A stretch of 64,000 nucleotides of DNA from Maribacter algarum (ex Lu et al. 2025) (nom. illeg.) (GCA_947495915.1 CANMAW010000003.1:398308-462307); one strand, 5' to 3'. Positions 17,622 through 29,600 are shown, counted from the stretch's first letter. Notes: generated by a model from the sequence alone, not told the origin. Made by a program: numbers and translations.

Positions 17622-18470
17622 TTATTTGGTTTCAGAAGCAGTTGTATCTACTTCAATATAATTTTGCAACTCTTTATCTATTTTAAACAATAAATTATCT
17701 GCCTTTTTCTCAAATTGAGTATCGGGATATTGCTTTTTAAGCACTCTATATGCCTCTTTTGCATTTTCTAATCGCTCTTTTTTGAACGCTTCAAAACTAT
17801 TTAAAGCCATATTTGTTGTTGCTTCAACTTTCAGATAAAGTGCTTCTTCGCGATATATAGACCCAGGGAAATCAGATCCAAAATTATCTAAGGCAGCAAT
17901 GGCTGATTTTAAAACGTCAAAATTAAATTCGCCTAGTTTATTAAACTGCTTTGCAATCTCGAAAGCCTTACGCTCTTTCTTTTGTGTAAGATCTTTGGCC
18001 ATAGCATTACCTTCAGCAAAAAACTCTGAATCAGGGTACATATTTATAAAAGCCTGTAATTTCACTAAAGCTTTATCAGTATCTGTCTGATCTAACTCAT
18101 GACTTGGAGATAACATATAATAACTTTTCGCACCATTAAAAGCAGCTTCAGGCACCTTATCACTTTTGGCGTAAGATTTTATAAAACGTTCGAATTGATA
18201 ACCCGCCATATTATAATCACCACGCTTAAAATAACAGTCTGCTAAAAAAAACATTACTCTTTCACCTTGAGGCTTACCTACATATTTAGGGGCAATTTGT
18301 TCAAACAAGCGTAAAGCCCTTTTGTAATCTTCGGCCTCATAATATTGCTGAGCCATGTCATACTTAGGCTTAATATCAGTATTCTTAAGCACTTTCTGAT
18401 ATTCATTACAAGAACCTAAAAGTATAGCAAGTGCTAAAAAAGGTATAAATCGGCTTATTTTAAAAAACAT
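17622..18470 (-). CDS. bamD: Outer membrane protein assembly factor BamD
   Basis: A 282-residue lipoprotein of the BAM complex, which folds beta-barrel proteins into the outer membrane. The signal peptide ends in the lipobox LLGSC (Cys about 21). The rest is made of TPR-type helical hairpins, with PKYDMAQQYYEAEDYKRAL near 35-53 as the first unit. A TAATTTTG box lies only 4 nt before the ATG on the minus strand, so if used it would give an almost leaderless message. It heads the bamD-rpoZ-coaBC-DUF4835 run. Confidence 0.92.
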   Translation of the reverse strand: MFFKISRFIPFLALAILLGSCNEYQKVLKNTDIKPKYDMAQQYYEAEDYKRALRLFEQIAPKYVGKPQGERVMFFLADCYFKRGDYNMAGYQFERFIKSYAKSDKVPEAAFNGAKSYYMLSPSHELDQTDTDKALVKLQAFINMYPDSEFFAEGNAMAKDLTQKKERKAFEIAKQFNKLGEFNFDVLKSAIAALDNFGSDFPGSIYREEALYLKVEATTNMALNSFEAFKKERLENAKEAYRVLKKQYPDTQFEKKADNLLFKIDKELQNYIEVDTTASETK

Positions 18471-18590
18471 CTGGCAAAATTACGGATTATCTATGGATAT
18501 AAAAAACATTTTTACACCACGAAAATATAGATGCCAATTGCTTTACACAAGCCTTTTGGGGAAGTTTTAACGCTATTAAAAAAGTACTGC

Positions 18591-19481
18591 TTAAACTTCT
18601 AGCTTTAAGAATGGCTTGACAAAACTTTTTATTCGTTGTTTCAAGCTATCAGTTGCCTCAACTAGCGGTAAACGTACCACTGCTTTAGAAAGACCCAAAG
18701 TTTCAAAAATAGATTTTATACCTGCCGGATTTCCCTCTTCGAAAATCAAATCCATTCCTGTTTCCATTGCGTTTTGCAGTTTAAATGCTTCCTCAGTGTC
18801 ACCTTCTAATCCTAAACGAATCATTTGTGAAAATTCTGAAGGAAGACCTTGGCCTATTACAGATATAACTCCTGATCCTCCAGCTAAAACAGTTTCTAAA
18901 GCCGTTGCATCATCTCCAGAAATGACATGAAAATCGTCAGGCTTACCAGCAATTATTTCGTTAATTTGTTGCATATCACCACATGCCTCTTTCAAACCAA
19001 CAATATTTTCAAAATCGGCTGCAAGTCTTAAAACGGTGCTAGGTAACATATTGCTACCTGTTCTACTTGGCACATTATACAGTACAATGGGCTTGTTTGA
19101 GACCTCGGCAATTGCTTTGAAATGCTGATAAATTCCTTCTTGAGTAGGCTTATTATAATATGGTGACACTGAGAGAATTGCGTCAAAATCATCTGATTGA
19201 AATGCCTTAACTTCGTGCACTACACGGTAGGTGCTGTTTCCTCCAATACCCAAAACAAGAGGCAGGCGGCCGGCATTAGCTTTTACGATAGTATCCATCA
19301 CCAACAATTTTTCGGCCTTATTTAAAGTTACCGACTCTGCAGTTGTACCTAATACAACTAAGTAATCTACTCCACCATCAATACAAAAATTTACGATGCG
19401 TGTTAAGGCTTCCGTATCAATAGAAAAATCATCATTAAAAGGGGTGACTAAGGCGACTCCAGTTCCAATCAATTGCTTCAT
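18591..19481 (-). CDS. dapA: 4-hydroxy-tetrahydrodipicolinate synthase
   Basis: A 296-residue TIM-barrel enzyme that condenses pyruvate with aspartate semialdehyde in lysine and diaminopimelate synthesis. The Schiff-base Lys164 lies in GLKEACGDM, Tyr135 and Arg140 are in YNVPSRTG, and the GTTAES motif is at 45-50. All active-site signatures are present. Its ATG overlaps the stop of the upstream gene by 1 nt (TAATG), so it is co-translated with the uncharacterised protein. A 120-nt gap separates it from bamD. Confidence 0.96.
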   Translation of the reverse strand: MKQLIGTGVALVTPFNDDFSIDTEALTRIVNFCIDGGVDYLVVLGTTAESVTLNKAEKLLVMDTIVKANAGRLPLVLGIGGNSTYRVVHEVKAFQSDDFDAILSVSPYYNKPTQEGIYQHFKAIAEVSNKPIVLYNVPSRTGSNMLPSTVLRLAADFENIVGLKEACGDMQQINEIIAGKPDDFHVISGDDATALETVLAGGSGVISVIGQGLPSEFSQMIRLGLEGDTEEAFKLQNAMETGMDLIFEEGNPAGIKSIFETLGLSKAVVRLPLVEATDSLKQRIKSFVKPFLKLEV

Positions 19482-20014
19482 TAGTTTATTTCGTTAAGAA
19501 CTTTTAAATATTTTTTTAGTTCTTGTTTAAAAATTTTAAAATTCTGTATCGGCGTATCTAAAATTAAATCGTTGTATTTTGAATCTATTTCTTTAAAACC
19601 AACTCTAACTCTCGCCTTTGTTTTTACACTCATGATTTGCATCAAGAGATTTTCTTCCGTATAATAATTAACCAACATATCATATTCTCGACTTAAAAAC
19701 TCAAGAACATAACTATTTTCAATTACCCCATTCCATCCCAGATCTTTATCTGAAAACACCGGAGTGGCGTAAGGTGAATTTTTATCATAATAGCCTTTAT
19801 AACCAATTATCTTTACCGCGTTTGGTCGCAAACCAAAGTCTTCAACAAACTCGTAAAAAAGATTGGCGTTTTCAAACTGATCTAAATCGACCAAACAAGC
19901 TATAGAGGTGATTCCCTTTGTTCGTGCCACCGAAGCAAATGGTTTTTTAAGTTCCTCCTTTAAAAATTTAAGTGCTGATTTCTGCTTAAACTTATCTTTT
20001 ATTCCCTTAAACAT
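19481..20014 (-). CDS. Uncharacterised protein of a flavobacterial family (DUF6913-like)
   Basis: A 177-residue soluble protein without signal peptide, rich in Lys, Asp and aromatic residues. No catalytic motif is visible. The linkage TAATG-coupled upstream of dapA is what I recall for this family in Flavobacteriaceae, and the family name is given from memory with moderate confidence. A perfect 9-bp inverted repeat and a full -7 promoter box lie directly upstream. The function is unknown. Confidence 0.7.
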   Translation of the reverse strand: MFKGIKDKFKQKSALKFLKEELKKPFASVARTKGITSIACLVDLDQFENANLFYEFVEDFGLRPNAVKIIGYKGYYDKNSPYATPVFSDKDLGWNGVIENSYVLEFLSREYDMLVNYYTEENLLMQIMSVKTKARVRVGFKEIDSKYNDLILDTPIQNFKIFKQELKKYLKVLNEIN

Positions 20015-20019
20015 GTATT

Positions 20020-20041
20020 TTTACATTTAGACAAATGTAAA
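20020..20041. promoter_or_regulatory. Palindromic bidirectional -7 element
   Basis: A perfect 9-bp inverted repeat TTTACATTT / AAATGTAAA with loop AGAC. On the minus strand it contains TACATTTG (20032-20039), a full TAnnTTTG box 17 nt before the ATG at 20014. On the plus strand it contains TACATTTA (7 of 8). It lies between the divergent dapA-linked gene and the nucleotidase gene. Confidence 0.5.
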
Positions 20042-20081
20042 GAATATCATCACATTATTTTTCCGCAAGATAGAACGATTT

Positions 20082-20846
20082 ATGATTTTAAATATAAAAC
20101 ATTTTGTTGCATTTGCAACAATTGGTGGTTTCATTTCCTGTAACCAAGCACCTCAAGAACTCTTTAAAATCAAAGCAAACCAAATTACTATCGATAGCAC
20201 CTTGGCTTCAAATGATGCTATTAACAGTTTTATTTCGCCATATCAAACTAGAGTTAATGAAGTATTAGACAGCACTTTAACTTACGCACCGTTTACTCTT
20301 ACTAAAACTGATGGGGCCCTAAATACCTCAGCAGGCAACTTAATGGCAGATGTTATCTTATCACAGGCCAATCCTATTTTTGAATCGAGAACTAACAAAA
20401 GCATTGATTTTTCACTTATGAATCACGGAGGTGTTCGATCAATCATTTCGAAAGGCAAAGTTTCTGCACGAAATGCTTATGAAATCATGCCTTTTGAGAA
20501 TTCTATAGTAGTAGTAGAATTATCACCTGAATCGGTTCTAGAGTTGGTGAATTTTTTAATTCAATCTAAAAGGGCACATCCTATTTCTGGTATTCAGATT
20601 GTTTTAGATAAAGATGACACTTTAAAAACACTTAAAATAAAAGGCAAGCCCTTTTCTACAAAACAAAACTATTACGTAGCTACTTCTAATTATTTAGTTA
20701 CAGGTGGTGACAATATGACCTTTTTCAAAAATAAAATTTCTGTTACCGATACCGACTATTTAATTCGAAATGCTATGATTGATTATTTTAAAAAAGTAGA
20801 CACCTTAAATGTTAAGGTAGATGATCGATTTTATAAAATTAAATAA
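20082..20846 (+). CDS. 5'-nucleotidase C-terminal domain lipoprotein
   Basis: A 254-residue protein with a lipoprotein signal (lipobox FISC, Cys20) and a stand-alone substrate-binding domain of the UshA/5'-nucleotidase type: MNHGGVRS near 126-133, an FENSIVVVEL strand and TGGDNM near the end. This domain normally follows the metallophosphoesterase domain in one chain. Here it is encoded separately and ahead of it, the next gene starting 8 nt later. It probably works with that protein in the periplasm on nucleotides. The split arrangement is known in Flavobacteriia. Confidence 0.88.
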   Translation: MILNIKHFVAFATIGGFISCNQAPQELFKIKANQITIDSTLASNDAINSFISPYQTRVNEVLDSTLTYAPFTLTKTDGALNTSAGNLMADVILSQANPIFESRTNKSIDFSLMNHGGVRSIISKGKVSARNAYEIMPFENSIVVVELSPESVLELVNFLIQSKRAHPISGIQIVLDKDDTLKTLKIKGKPFSTKQNYYVATSNYLVTGGDNMTFFKNKISVTDTDYLIRNAMIDYFKKVDTLNVKVDDRFYKIK

Positions 20847-20854
20847 CCACCAAC

Positions 20855-21769
20855 ATGGAAAGAAGAAAATTCATAAAAAAAACCGCAGCTTCATCCGCAT
20901 TGGTTGGTTTAAGTGCCTTTGGCATGAATTCATGTACTTCTAACAAGATAAAGCATATCACTATTTTACATACCAATGATGTGCATAGTCATATTGATAC
21001 ATTTCCAAAAAATCACTCTAGATACCCCAATCTTGGGGGACTTGCGCGCAGGGCAGCTTTGGTAGAAACTGTTCGCCAAGAAAATGCCAATACTTTATTA
21101 CTTGATGCAGGTGATATCTTTCAAGGTACTCCTTATTTTAATTTTTACGGTGGTGAACTAGAGTTTAAACTTATGAGCAAACTGAAGTATGATGCGGCAA
21201 CCATTGGTAATCATGATTTTGACAATGGTTTAAACGGACTTTACTCACAATTGCCACATGCCAAATTTGAGTTGTTATCTGCAAATTATGATTTTAAAAA
21301 TACTCTTATGAATGGGCACACAAAGCCTTACCAAATCTATATTCGAGATGGTATAAAAATAGGCGTTTACGGGTTGGGCATAAAACTATCAGGATTGGTT
21401 ACAAAGCGTCTCTATAAAGAAACAGTCTACTTAGATCCTTACGAAATTGCAGTTGATACCGAACGCATTCTAAAAGAGGAAGAAGCATGTGATTTGGTTA
21501 TTTGTTTATCGCATTTAGGGTATCAATATAACAGTTCTGAAAACAGATCAGATGATGTTACATTAGCGGCTAAAACAAGTCACACCGATTTAATTATCGG
21601 AGGCCATACCCATACTTTTTTAGATAAACCTACTTTAATTAAGAATAAGATTGATCGTAATGTTCTTGTTAATCAAGTTGGTTGTTTTGGAGTTAAAGTA
21701 GGTCGAATTGATTTCTATTTTGATCACTTAAAGAATGTAGCGTCAAATGGTGTCGCAATAACAGTTTAA
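20855..21769 (+). CDS. Metallophosphoesterase (5'-nucleotidase catalytic domain)
   Basis: A 304-residue catalytic half of a split 5'-nucleotidase. The N-terminus has a twin-arginine-like signal (ERRKFIKKTAAS) followed by NSC, so it may be exported folded and lipidated. Metal-site motifs are all present: HTNDVHSH (41-48), DAGDIFQG, GNHDFDNG and GGHTHTF. The chain stops after the catalytic domain, and the binding domain is the preceding gene. A role in periplasmic nucleotide or sugar-phosphate scavenging is inferred. A 400-nt gap follows. Confidence 0.9.
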   Translation: MERRKFIKKTAASSALVGLSAFGMNSCTSNKIKHITILHTNDVHSHIDTFPKNHSRYPNLGGLARRAALVETVRQENANTLLLDAGDIFQGTPYFNFYGGELEFKLMSKLKYDAATIGNHDFDNGLNGLYSQLPHAKFELLSANYDFKNTLMNGHTKPYQIYIRDGIKIGVYGLGIKLSGLVTKRLYKETVYLDPYEIAVDTERILKEEEACDLVICLSHLGYQYNSSENRSDDVTLAAKTSHTDLIIGGHTHTFLDKPTLIKNKIDRNVLVNQVGCFGVKVGRIDFYFDHLKNVASNGVAITV

Positions 21770-22182
21770 AAGATGAACTTAAATTTCTAATCTTAAACCG
21801 GCACCTAATTATATAGTTGTAATGCTTTACGAACAATTAGCATTGTAGGTTTTTATTCACAGAAAAACAACGGCTGTTTGTTTCGGCAATTTATTTAGAT
21901 TTATTTGGGCCGCTGCTGTTGTCACACCATAAATGAAGCGAGTGATCTGAATCATTTGATATCTGAGTTTCAAGATAAACTGCTTATGGCAGAAAATCGT
22001 TGCTTCACTAAATTCTTTTTTTTGTCTTTAACTTTAATTAAGCCTGATGGCAAAACTATAAAGACACTCTGAGAATTTTAACTTTTTAAACTTCTATTTT
22101 TTCAAAAATACCAATGACAGCAAGGTTGAAAATAGCATCTGTTTTTAAAAAACCGTATCTTACTAACATCAACCAATATATA
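21770..22182. other. Intergenic gap without recognised gene
   Basis: About 410 bp between the phosphoesterase and the NIPSNAP gene. There is no ORF of note on either strand, no convincing terminator, and no full promoter consensus. The middle (about 21860-21935) is somewhat richer in G+C than its surroundings and may be decayed sequence. The ORF that runs into the NIPSNAP gene from 22114 is judged to be upstream noise. Confidence 0.5.
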
Positions 22183-22956
22183 ATGAAAAGACTTACATTT
22201 ACTTTAATATTTTTATGCGTATTAAGCGGAATCTCCATACATGCTCAAGTTCAAGAATATTATCAATTAAAAACCTATACGTTCGATACAGAAGCTCAAG
22301 AAAAGATCACTGACGACTATTTAGAAAATGCTTTTTTACCTGCTTTGAAAGAATATGATATTATGAATGTTGGTGTTTTTAAACCTCATGATATAGATTC
22401 GGTAGCTCCAAAAAGAACCTATGTTTTAATTCCCTTCTCTTCTTTAACAAAGTTTCAGTTACTTGACGAAGCTTTGGCAGAAAATGAAACGCATAACGCC
22501 AACGGAAAGCCTTATTTGGAAGCCGCACACGATAATCCGCCATACGAACGGATTTCATCGGTTTTAATGAAAGCTTTTGTAGCCATGCCAAATATGAAAG
22601 CTTCTCCGCTAGAAGGTCCTCGAGAAGAACGTATTTATGAATTGAGAAGCTACGAGGCTTCAACCGAAGATTTATACAAACGAAAAGTAGATATGTTTAA
22701 TGCCGGTGGTGAAGTTGCCTTATTTGATCGGTTAGCATTTAATGCTGTTTTTTATGCGGAAGTGTTATCAGGGCCAACCATGCCCAATTTGATGTACATG
22801 ACCACTCATGAAAACATGGATGCCAGAACAGCAAATTGGGAAGCCTTTGTAGAATCACCAGAATGGACTGAACTTAAAGTCATGCCTAAATATCAAAATA
22901 CGGTATCAAAAAACGTGACGATATTACTGTATCCTACGGCCTACTCTGATTACTAA
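22183..22956 (+). CDS. NIPSNAP family secreted protein
   Basis: A 257-residue protein with a signal peptide from the ATG at 22183 (MKRLTFTLIFLCVLSG...HAQ). Two NIPSNAP-type dimeric alpha-beta-barrel units follow: one begins YYQLKTYTF and the other IYELRSYEA, the latter with FNAVFYAEVLSG. The reading frame stays open 23 codons upstream, but the signal peptide fixes the start. Family members are found in many Bacteroidota; the function is not established. It is probably periplasmic. The gene stands alone. Confidence 0.87.
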   Translation: MKRLTFTLIFLCVLSGISIHAQVQEYYQLKTYTFDTEAQEKITDDYLENAFLPALKEYDIMNVGVFKPHDIDSVAPKRTYVLIPFSSLTKFQLLDEALAENETHNANGKPYLEAAHDNPPYERISSVLMKAFVAMPNMKASPLEGPREERIYELRSYEASTEDLYKRKVDMFNAGGEVALFDRLAFNAVFYAEVLSGPTMPNLMYMTTHENMDARTANWEAFVESPEWTELKVMPKYQNTVSKNVTILLYPTAYSDY

Positions 22957-23024
22957 TTAGATATGACGATATACCATTATCTTGAATTGGTCGTTTTGTA
23001 TATAGCACTACCAAACACCTATAC

Positions 23025-23273
23025 ATGATTGTCATACCAATTTTACCGATCATTCCGCTTTTGTTTTATCTAGCTGACGGCTATTACGAAAAAAACCTTA
23101 AAAAAGGTTTGGCTCATATCATTGTATTTCTAGTTGCTGCATTAGTTATGGTCAGTATGCTCTATATATTAGGTTGGGCGTTCGCCTTATGTACTCCCCT
23201 TCTATTATTTGTCCTTTTAATGATAAAACCTAAGAATCGATCTGAACATCTTAATCGAAATCAGCAAGCATAA
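23025..23273 (+). CDS. Small membrane protein, uncharacterised
   Basis: An 82-residue protein with hydrophobic helices at about 1-18 and 32-66 (the second long enough for one or two spans), a short charged linker (DGYYEKNLKKG) and a basic C-terminal tail. It has no recognised domain. The 3' end overlaps by 23 nt with the convergent gene on the minus strand. The overlap is short and both frames look coding. Confidence 0.6.
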   Translation: MIVIPILPIIPLLFYLADGYYEKNLKKGLAHIIVFLVAALVMVSMLYILGWAFALCTPLLLFVLLMIKPKNRSEHLNRNQQA

Positions 23274-23559
23274 ATTCTACCAACTGTTGATGTTCTTCTT
23301 GAAGTGATACTTCTGGAAAAGGTTTTCCTGCTTGACGATACCAATAGCCGGCATTCCACTCATCGCCTTCTTTTCGATGTAAATATGCATGCACCCATTT
23401 CGCATTTTTATGATGACTGCCATCTACAAGGTCATGAGCCGCATGCCAATCATTTTTAGCGTCAAACCACAATGCTTTTAGAATTGGAGGCCAGTTTTTA
23501 TCGATAATTTCTTCTTTCTGGGAATTGATAAATTCAGAATATGTTTTTATTACAGGCAT
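23251..23559 (-). CDS. Conserved hypothetical protein, 102 residues
   Basis: A small soluble protein. The centre contains WHAAHDLVDGSH, WVHAYLHRKEGDEWNA and YWYRQAGKP, a pattern seen in a widespread family of short bacterial proteins with no assigned function. The repeated Trp/His/Tyr residues suggest a helical, perhaps TPR-like, hairpin pair. It has no signal peptide. It is convergent with and overlaps the small membrane protein by 23 nt. The family resemblance is from memory. Confidence 0.75.
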   Translation of the reverse strand: MPVIKTYSEFINSQKEEIIDKNWPPILKALWFDAKNDWHAAHDLVDGSHHKNAKWVHAYLHRKEGDEWNAGYWYRQAGKPFPEVSLQEEHQQLVEFMLADFD

Positions 23560-23694
23560 TCACAACAAATTTTAAGAGGACTACAACACTTACAAAGGTA
23601 ATAGGATTTCTTACAAAATATTAAATCTACATTTTCGTTTGGTGATGACCAACAGTTCAATATTTAGTCCCAACCATTCAATAGTCTATTATTC

Positions 23695-26600
23695 ATGAAG
23701 AATTTTCTATTACTTTTTTTAGTCCTGTCCTTTTCTTGTCTTTATAGTCAGTGTCCAACAAGCAACATATATTTAAGTTCTCAAGAAGATATTGATAATT
23801 TTAAATCGAGATATCCTGGGTGTACACAATTTAATAAAGAGCTACACATTTATGGTGATGACATTACAAATCTCAACGGTCTCGATGAATTAACCGCGAC
23901 TACTTATGTGGTGAATATTTCTAGAACTAGCTTGGTCAACCTTACCGGTCTTGACAACATCACCGAAATGGGTACACTTAAAATATTCAATAATGAACTT
24001 TTAGAAAATTTATCGGGTATTGGTCAACTTACTGAAATAGATGGCAATTTTACACTACAGAACAATAGTGAATTAACCGACCTAACCGATCTTAGTAACT
24101 TAACAAATGTTGAATACGTTTTTGATATTGATAATAATGATGCTTTACTACAACTTAGTGGTTTAGATAATTTAAGTAATGTAGGCAGTATTGTCTTACA
24201 AAATGGGCGTTTATCTGATATTTCAAGTCTTTACAATTTACAAAATATTAGATACAACTTTACTGTTGAAAATGAATACAGTTTACAAAATTTAGAGAAT
24301 TTCAGTAATCTTTTAGGTATTGGTGGTAATGTCAAAATAGCATCAAATCGAGTTTTAGAGAGCATATCTGGCTTTAACGCTGTTAGTTCCGTACGAAATC
24401 TTGAGGTGTTTGATAATGAGGCTCTTGTCAACATTACGGGATTCAATCAACTTGAAATAATTAATGGAGATCTAATGATAGGAAGTAGTCCGACCTACAA
24501 ATGGGGAGACAATACGGTTTTAGCCGATATTTCTGGACTCTTTTCTTTACAAACCATAGTTCAAAACTTTTATATAGGTGAAAACTACGCACTAACTAAC
24601 TTAAATGGTTTGCAAAATTTAAGTTCAGTTGGGGCAGATACACATATTTTCAAAAATGATTCTTTAATTTCTTTGGAAGGATTAAATGGGTTAGTATCTG
24701 TTGGCGGTCAATTTCTAATATCATTCAATCCGGTACTCCTCGAAACCAACGCATTATTACGATTGGAAACAGTTGGTGACAACGTTGGTATTTGGTCTAA
24801 TAATACTTTGCAAAGCTTAACAGGTTTAGACGGTTTAAAAACAGTTGGCGGAAACTTAGACATTGGGTGGAACCCAACTGTATATCTACAAGATTTCGGT
24901 CGTACCCGAAGTCTTAAAGCATTAAACTTAAAAGAACTTACCCACGTCACCGATGATTTTAGAATTGGTTTTTGCGCTATTCCTGTTATTGATGATATCA
25001 ACAAATTATCTCATGTTGGAGGTAAAGTAGCTATTGGTTATAGCGAAGAAATGACAGAGATTTCTGGATTAAACCAACTTACCACCGTATCGCAGATTGA
25101 AATTTTAGAAGTACAGCAGCTGCATACTATTTCAGGATTTTCATCCCTAGTCACTTTACCAAATCATCTCGATATTTCAAGAAATCCAGACTTAACAACC
25201 ATTACAGGATTCCAATCTTTACAATCAATAGATCAAGATTTAATATTAAGTTACAATCCTAATTTAAGCGACGCCTCAGGTTTTAACCAACTAAGAAACA
25301 TTGGAGAAAATTTCTCATTAGAAAACAAATCTCTAAGTTTCGGTAATAATAGTAATCAATCTGGCTTTCAGAACTTTCAATCATTTTCGAATTTAGAAAC
25401 AATAGGCAAAGACTTCATAATTGGGCCCAATGTAAACTTAGTCAATTTTACTGGTCTTGAAAATCTAAGTTCAATCGGTAAGAACTTTTTGATAAAAACG
25501 GGACTCCCTCAATCAAATGCACCCCATATTTCATCCCTTACTTCTATGGTAGGTTTAACCAACCTGCAAAACATAGAGGGTTGGTTAAGAATTGAAAATA
25601 ATTCAGAACTTATGACTTTAAATGGGCTAAGCGCTTTATCGAATGTTGGCAACAATTTTGAAATTACAAACAATATAAAGCTGGAAAATTTCAATACCTT
25701 AAATTCTTTAACGACATTGGGGCGCGACTTTAACATTAGCAATAACCCCTCGCTAATCAATTTTACCGGTTTAGAAAGCCTTCAAACTGTAACAGGTAAT
25801 TTAAAAATTGAAGGTAACATTGCATTAGAAAATCTATCTGGTCTTAATAATCTTAGTGCTGTTGGCGATCTTCAAATATTTAGTAATCAAGCATTACTAA
25901 ATATTGAATCTTTAGGCGCGCTTTCACAAATCTCAAGTGTCTATTCTTCTGTAAGAATAAGTAACAATGAAAGTTTGGTCTCTCTACTAGGCTTAGAGAA
26001 CATTACAAGTTTAAAATCTTTAACCCTTTTTTTTAACTCCAATCTAGAATCTTTAGAAGGTCTTGATTCTTTACGCGTTTTAACAGAATACTTAAGCATT
26101 GATAGAAATCCATTACTAAATGATATATCAGCACTTCAGAATACTGAAATCGATAGAAATGTAAGACTTGGTATTAAAAACAATGCTTCATTAGCTGCTT
26201 GTAACATTAAAAGCATTTGTAAATTCACTACTTACGCTAACACTGATTCATTTATTTATAACAACTTACCAGGTTGTGATTCTAAATATGAGATTTATTT
26301 ACGTTGCCCCAACCCAGACGACCTTGATGGCGATGGAGTATTAAACAGTATTGAAGAGGTTGATGGAACCGATATCAACGATGGTTGCTCGTACTTTGAA
26401 GCAAATCAAGATGCAGATTTGATATCTGTATTATGGGAAGAGGCTGATTGCGACAATGACGGCATCCCAAATGGCACTGAACTTACAAACGGTTCTAACC
26501 CCCGAAATGAAGATTCTGATGGTGATGGTGTTTTAGATAGTGAAGATCAAAGTCCTACTGATGCATGTATTCCAGCACAAAATCAAGACTATATCGGTTA

Positions 26601-29600
26601 CGATGCAAATAATGAAATATGGCAGAGTTTCGATTGCGATGGCGATGACGTTCAAAACGGAGCTGAACTTATTGCGGGTACGAATCCGTATTATAATGAA
26701 TCATTTTATTCAGACTCAACATACCCTGAAACCTTTTACAAACAAGAAATAGAAACCAATGGTAGAGCTAACGCTATTGCAACCAACGGTACTACAGTTG
26801 CAGTAGGTAGAACTACTTCTGTAACAGGAATTGTAGAAATTTACGAGAAAGATACCAGCGGAATTTGGCAAGAAACTCAAGTGATTAGCCCTACCACTCT
26901 AAGCCCAAGATTTGGATGGAAACTAGCATTAACAGCGAACACCCTATTTGTAACGCAACCTTATGCAGACGAAAACCAGTCAGATGTTTTATTTATTTAC
27001 CAAAAAAATCAAAGTGGCGATTGGGTAGAAACACAACAGATTAAAGCTTCAAGTGAATTTACATATGATGGATTTGGTAGTTCAATATCAGTAAACGACA
27101 ATACTTTGGTCGTAGGTGCTGATGGAATAGCCCCAAGTGGAGCTGTTTATGTTTTCGAAAAAACCACCAATAACACTTGGACGGAAATTGCTGAGATCTA
27201 TCCTTCTGAAGATCTTTTCGACGGAGCTTTTGGAGAATCTGTGGCTATTTCTAATAATACCATTGTTATCGGCGCTTCCGGTTATGATGAGTTCGGAGCT
27301 TTTGTTTATGAAAAACAAAACGATAATTCATGGCAAGAAGTTCAAAGTCTTAGTGCCTCAGATGGCAACAATTTCACATACGCAAGAGATGTAGCCATTT
27401 CAGGAAATAGAATATTAATTGGCGACGTTGGTCACACAAATTTGAGCTATGAACAAGGCCATGCACTGATTTATGAAAAATCATATGAAGGTGAATGGAT
27501 CCAAGTAAAAACACTTGAGGCAAGCAATGGGTATCAAGAAGATTTCTTTGCAGATGCTCTAGCAATGAATAATAATCGTATTGTTGTAAACTTATCGGCA
27601 GATCAATTAGACATTGGTTATTTGCACATTTTTCATAAATCTGAAGGCAATTGGATTGAAACACACATTTTATCAGATCCAGGGCCTGAATATTCAAATT
27701 ATGATTTTGGGTATCACGTTGCTGTGGCTGATGGATTGATTGTAACCACCTCAGGAGAATTTGTACACTTTTTTGAAGACATTGATTATACTGAAGCTGA
27801 CTCTGACGGAGATGGATTGACAGATTCAAACGACAGTCACCCTTCTGACCCATGTTTACCTGTTCAGAATGAAGACTACACCAATTTTGACAGCGAAAAT
27901 GAAATTTGGGCCAATGCAGACTGTGATGGCGATGGAGTAACCAATGGTGAAGAGGTAGCTCATAACACCAATCCGTATGTTTCAGATATTCCCGCAGCAA
28001 TTTGTCAAGAAATAACTTCATCAGACGGAGCTGTATCCGATTTCTTCGGAAAGGTGATGGCAATCTCAGAAGATGAGAAAACCATAGCTATTTCGTCGTA
28101 CAATGATGATGATTTAGGCAACAATAGTGGTTCTGTATACATTTTTAATCAGAACAATTCAGGAAATTGGGTTGAAACTCAGAAACTAAATGCATCTGAC
28201 GGACAAGAGGATGACGTTTTTGGTTTATCTATGACCTTTGCTGGTGAAACACTTGCGATCAGTGCTTACAAACAAAACCATAATACCGGTGCGGTTTATC
28301 TTTTTGATCAGTCACCCACTGGTGTTTGGGAAGAGGTACAAAAACTATTACCTTCCGATACTGCGTTATACCAACAATTTGGATATTCTATTTCAGGAAT
28401 CGAAAACTATTTGATTTTTGGAGCACAAAACAATGCTGAAAACGGTACCAATAGTGGTGCCGCATATATATTCAACCGCGATTCAAATGGAACGTGGATA
28501 GAATCAAAAAAACTAACCGCCTCCGATGGCGAAGCGCATGACAACTTTGGTATTTCTGTTGCAATCACTACAAATACGGCTGTAGTCGGTGCCTGGTACG
28601 ATGACGACAGTATCGAAAATAGTGGAGCCGCATATATTTTTGAATACCTTTCAAACGACTGGGTAGAAGTTGCTAAAGTAAAAGCTTCAGACATTAGTTC
28701 TGGCAGTGGTTATGCTACAAGTGTTGCCATTGAAAACCAAACTTTAGTGGTTGGTGCTGCTTCTATCAATAACAATGATACGCGTACCGGTTCGGCCTAT
28801 GTATATGAAAAGTCTTCCGGGGTATGGTCGCAAACACAAAAGTTAATACCAACGAACGGTGCAGCACAAGATCGTTTCGGACTTCATGTCGCTATCAATA
28901 ACAATCGAATAGTTTGCGGTATTTCTGGTAACGATGAAAACGGACCTTCAAGAGGAGCTGTTCAAGTGTTTGAAAAACAAAACAATGTAAATTGGAATGC
29001 GACTCAAAAACTGTTAGCCTGTGATTTGGGCAGTGATTATGCAAATTTTGGAAATGGCGTCGCATTATCTAAAAACCTAGTCGTGGCAGGTACCAACTTT
29101 TTTAGTGCTACAGGTTCTGCTTATGTTTTTGAATTGAAAGAAAATATTCCAAATGACGAGCTTGAATTATCGGTAAACATAACAAATATTTCATGTCATG
29201 GTTCCAACGATGCTTCGATTATAGGAACTGCAATTGGTGGTACACCGCCCTATGTTTTCATTTTAGAAACTCCTGCCCTTGGCAACACCAATGGCAATAC
29301 CACAGGTGAATTTTATAACGTTGCTTCAGGTGAATATATATTTATACTTAAAGATAATTCTGGAGATGAAGTGTCGGTACCTGTTTCAATTACCGAGACA
29401 GCACCATTAAATATAATTGCAAGTGTTGATCAGGTGTGTGAACCAAATGCAAATGGTCAAATTACTATACAAGGAACCGGTGGAACATTGCCTTATCAAT
29501 TTAGTATTGATAACGGGGTGACATTTCAGAGTAATGCTATTTTTAATAACCTTTCTGCTGCTGACTACCAAATCATAGCTCAAGATGCAAACGGATGTAC

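Noticed and set aside
22114..22182. Extension of the NIPSNAP frame
   Set aside because: The signal peptide begins at 22183; the extra 23 residues would bury it.
27374..28063. 229-codon ORF antisense to the giant T9SS gene
   Set aside because: It lies entirely within the opposite strand of a well-supported gene, and its Gln/His/Leu-rich composition is what antisense of FG-GAP repeats would give.
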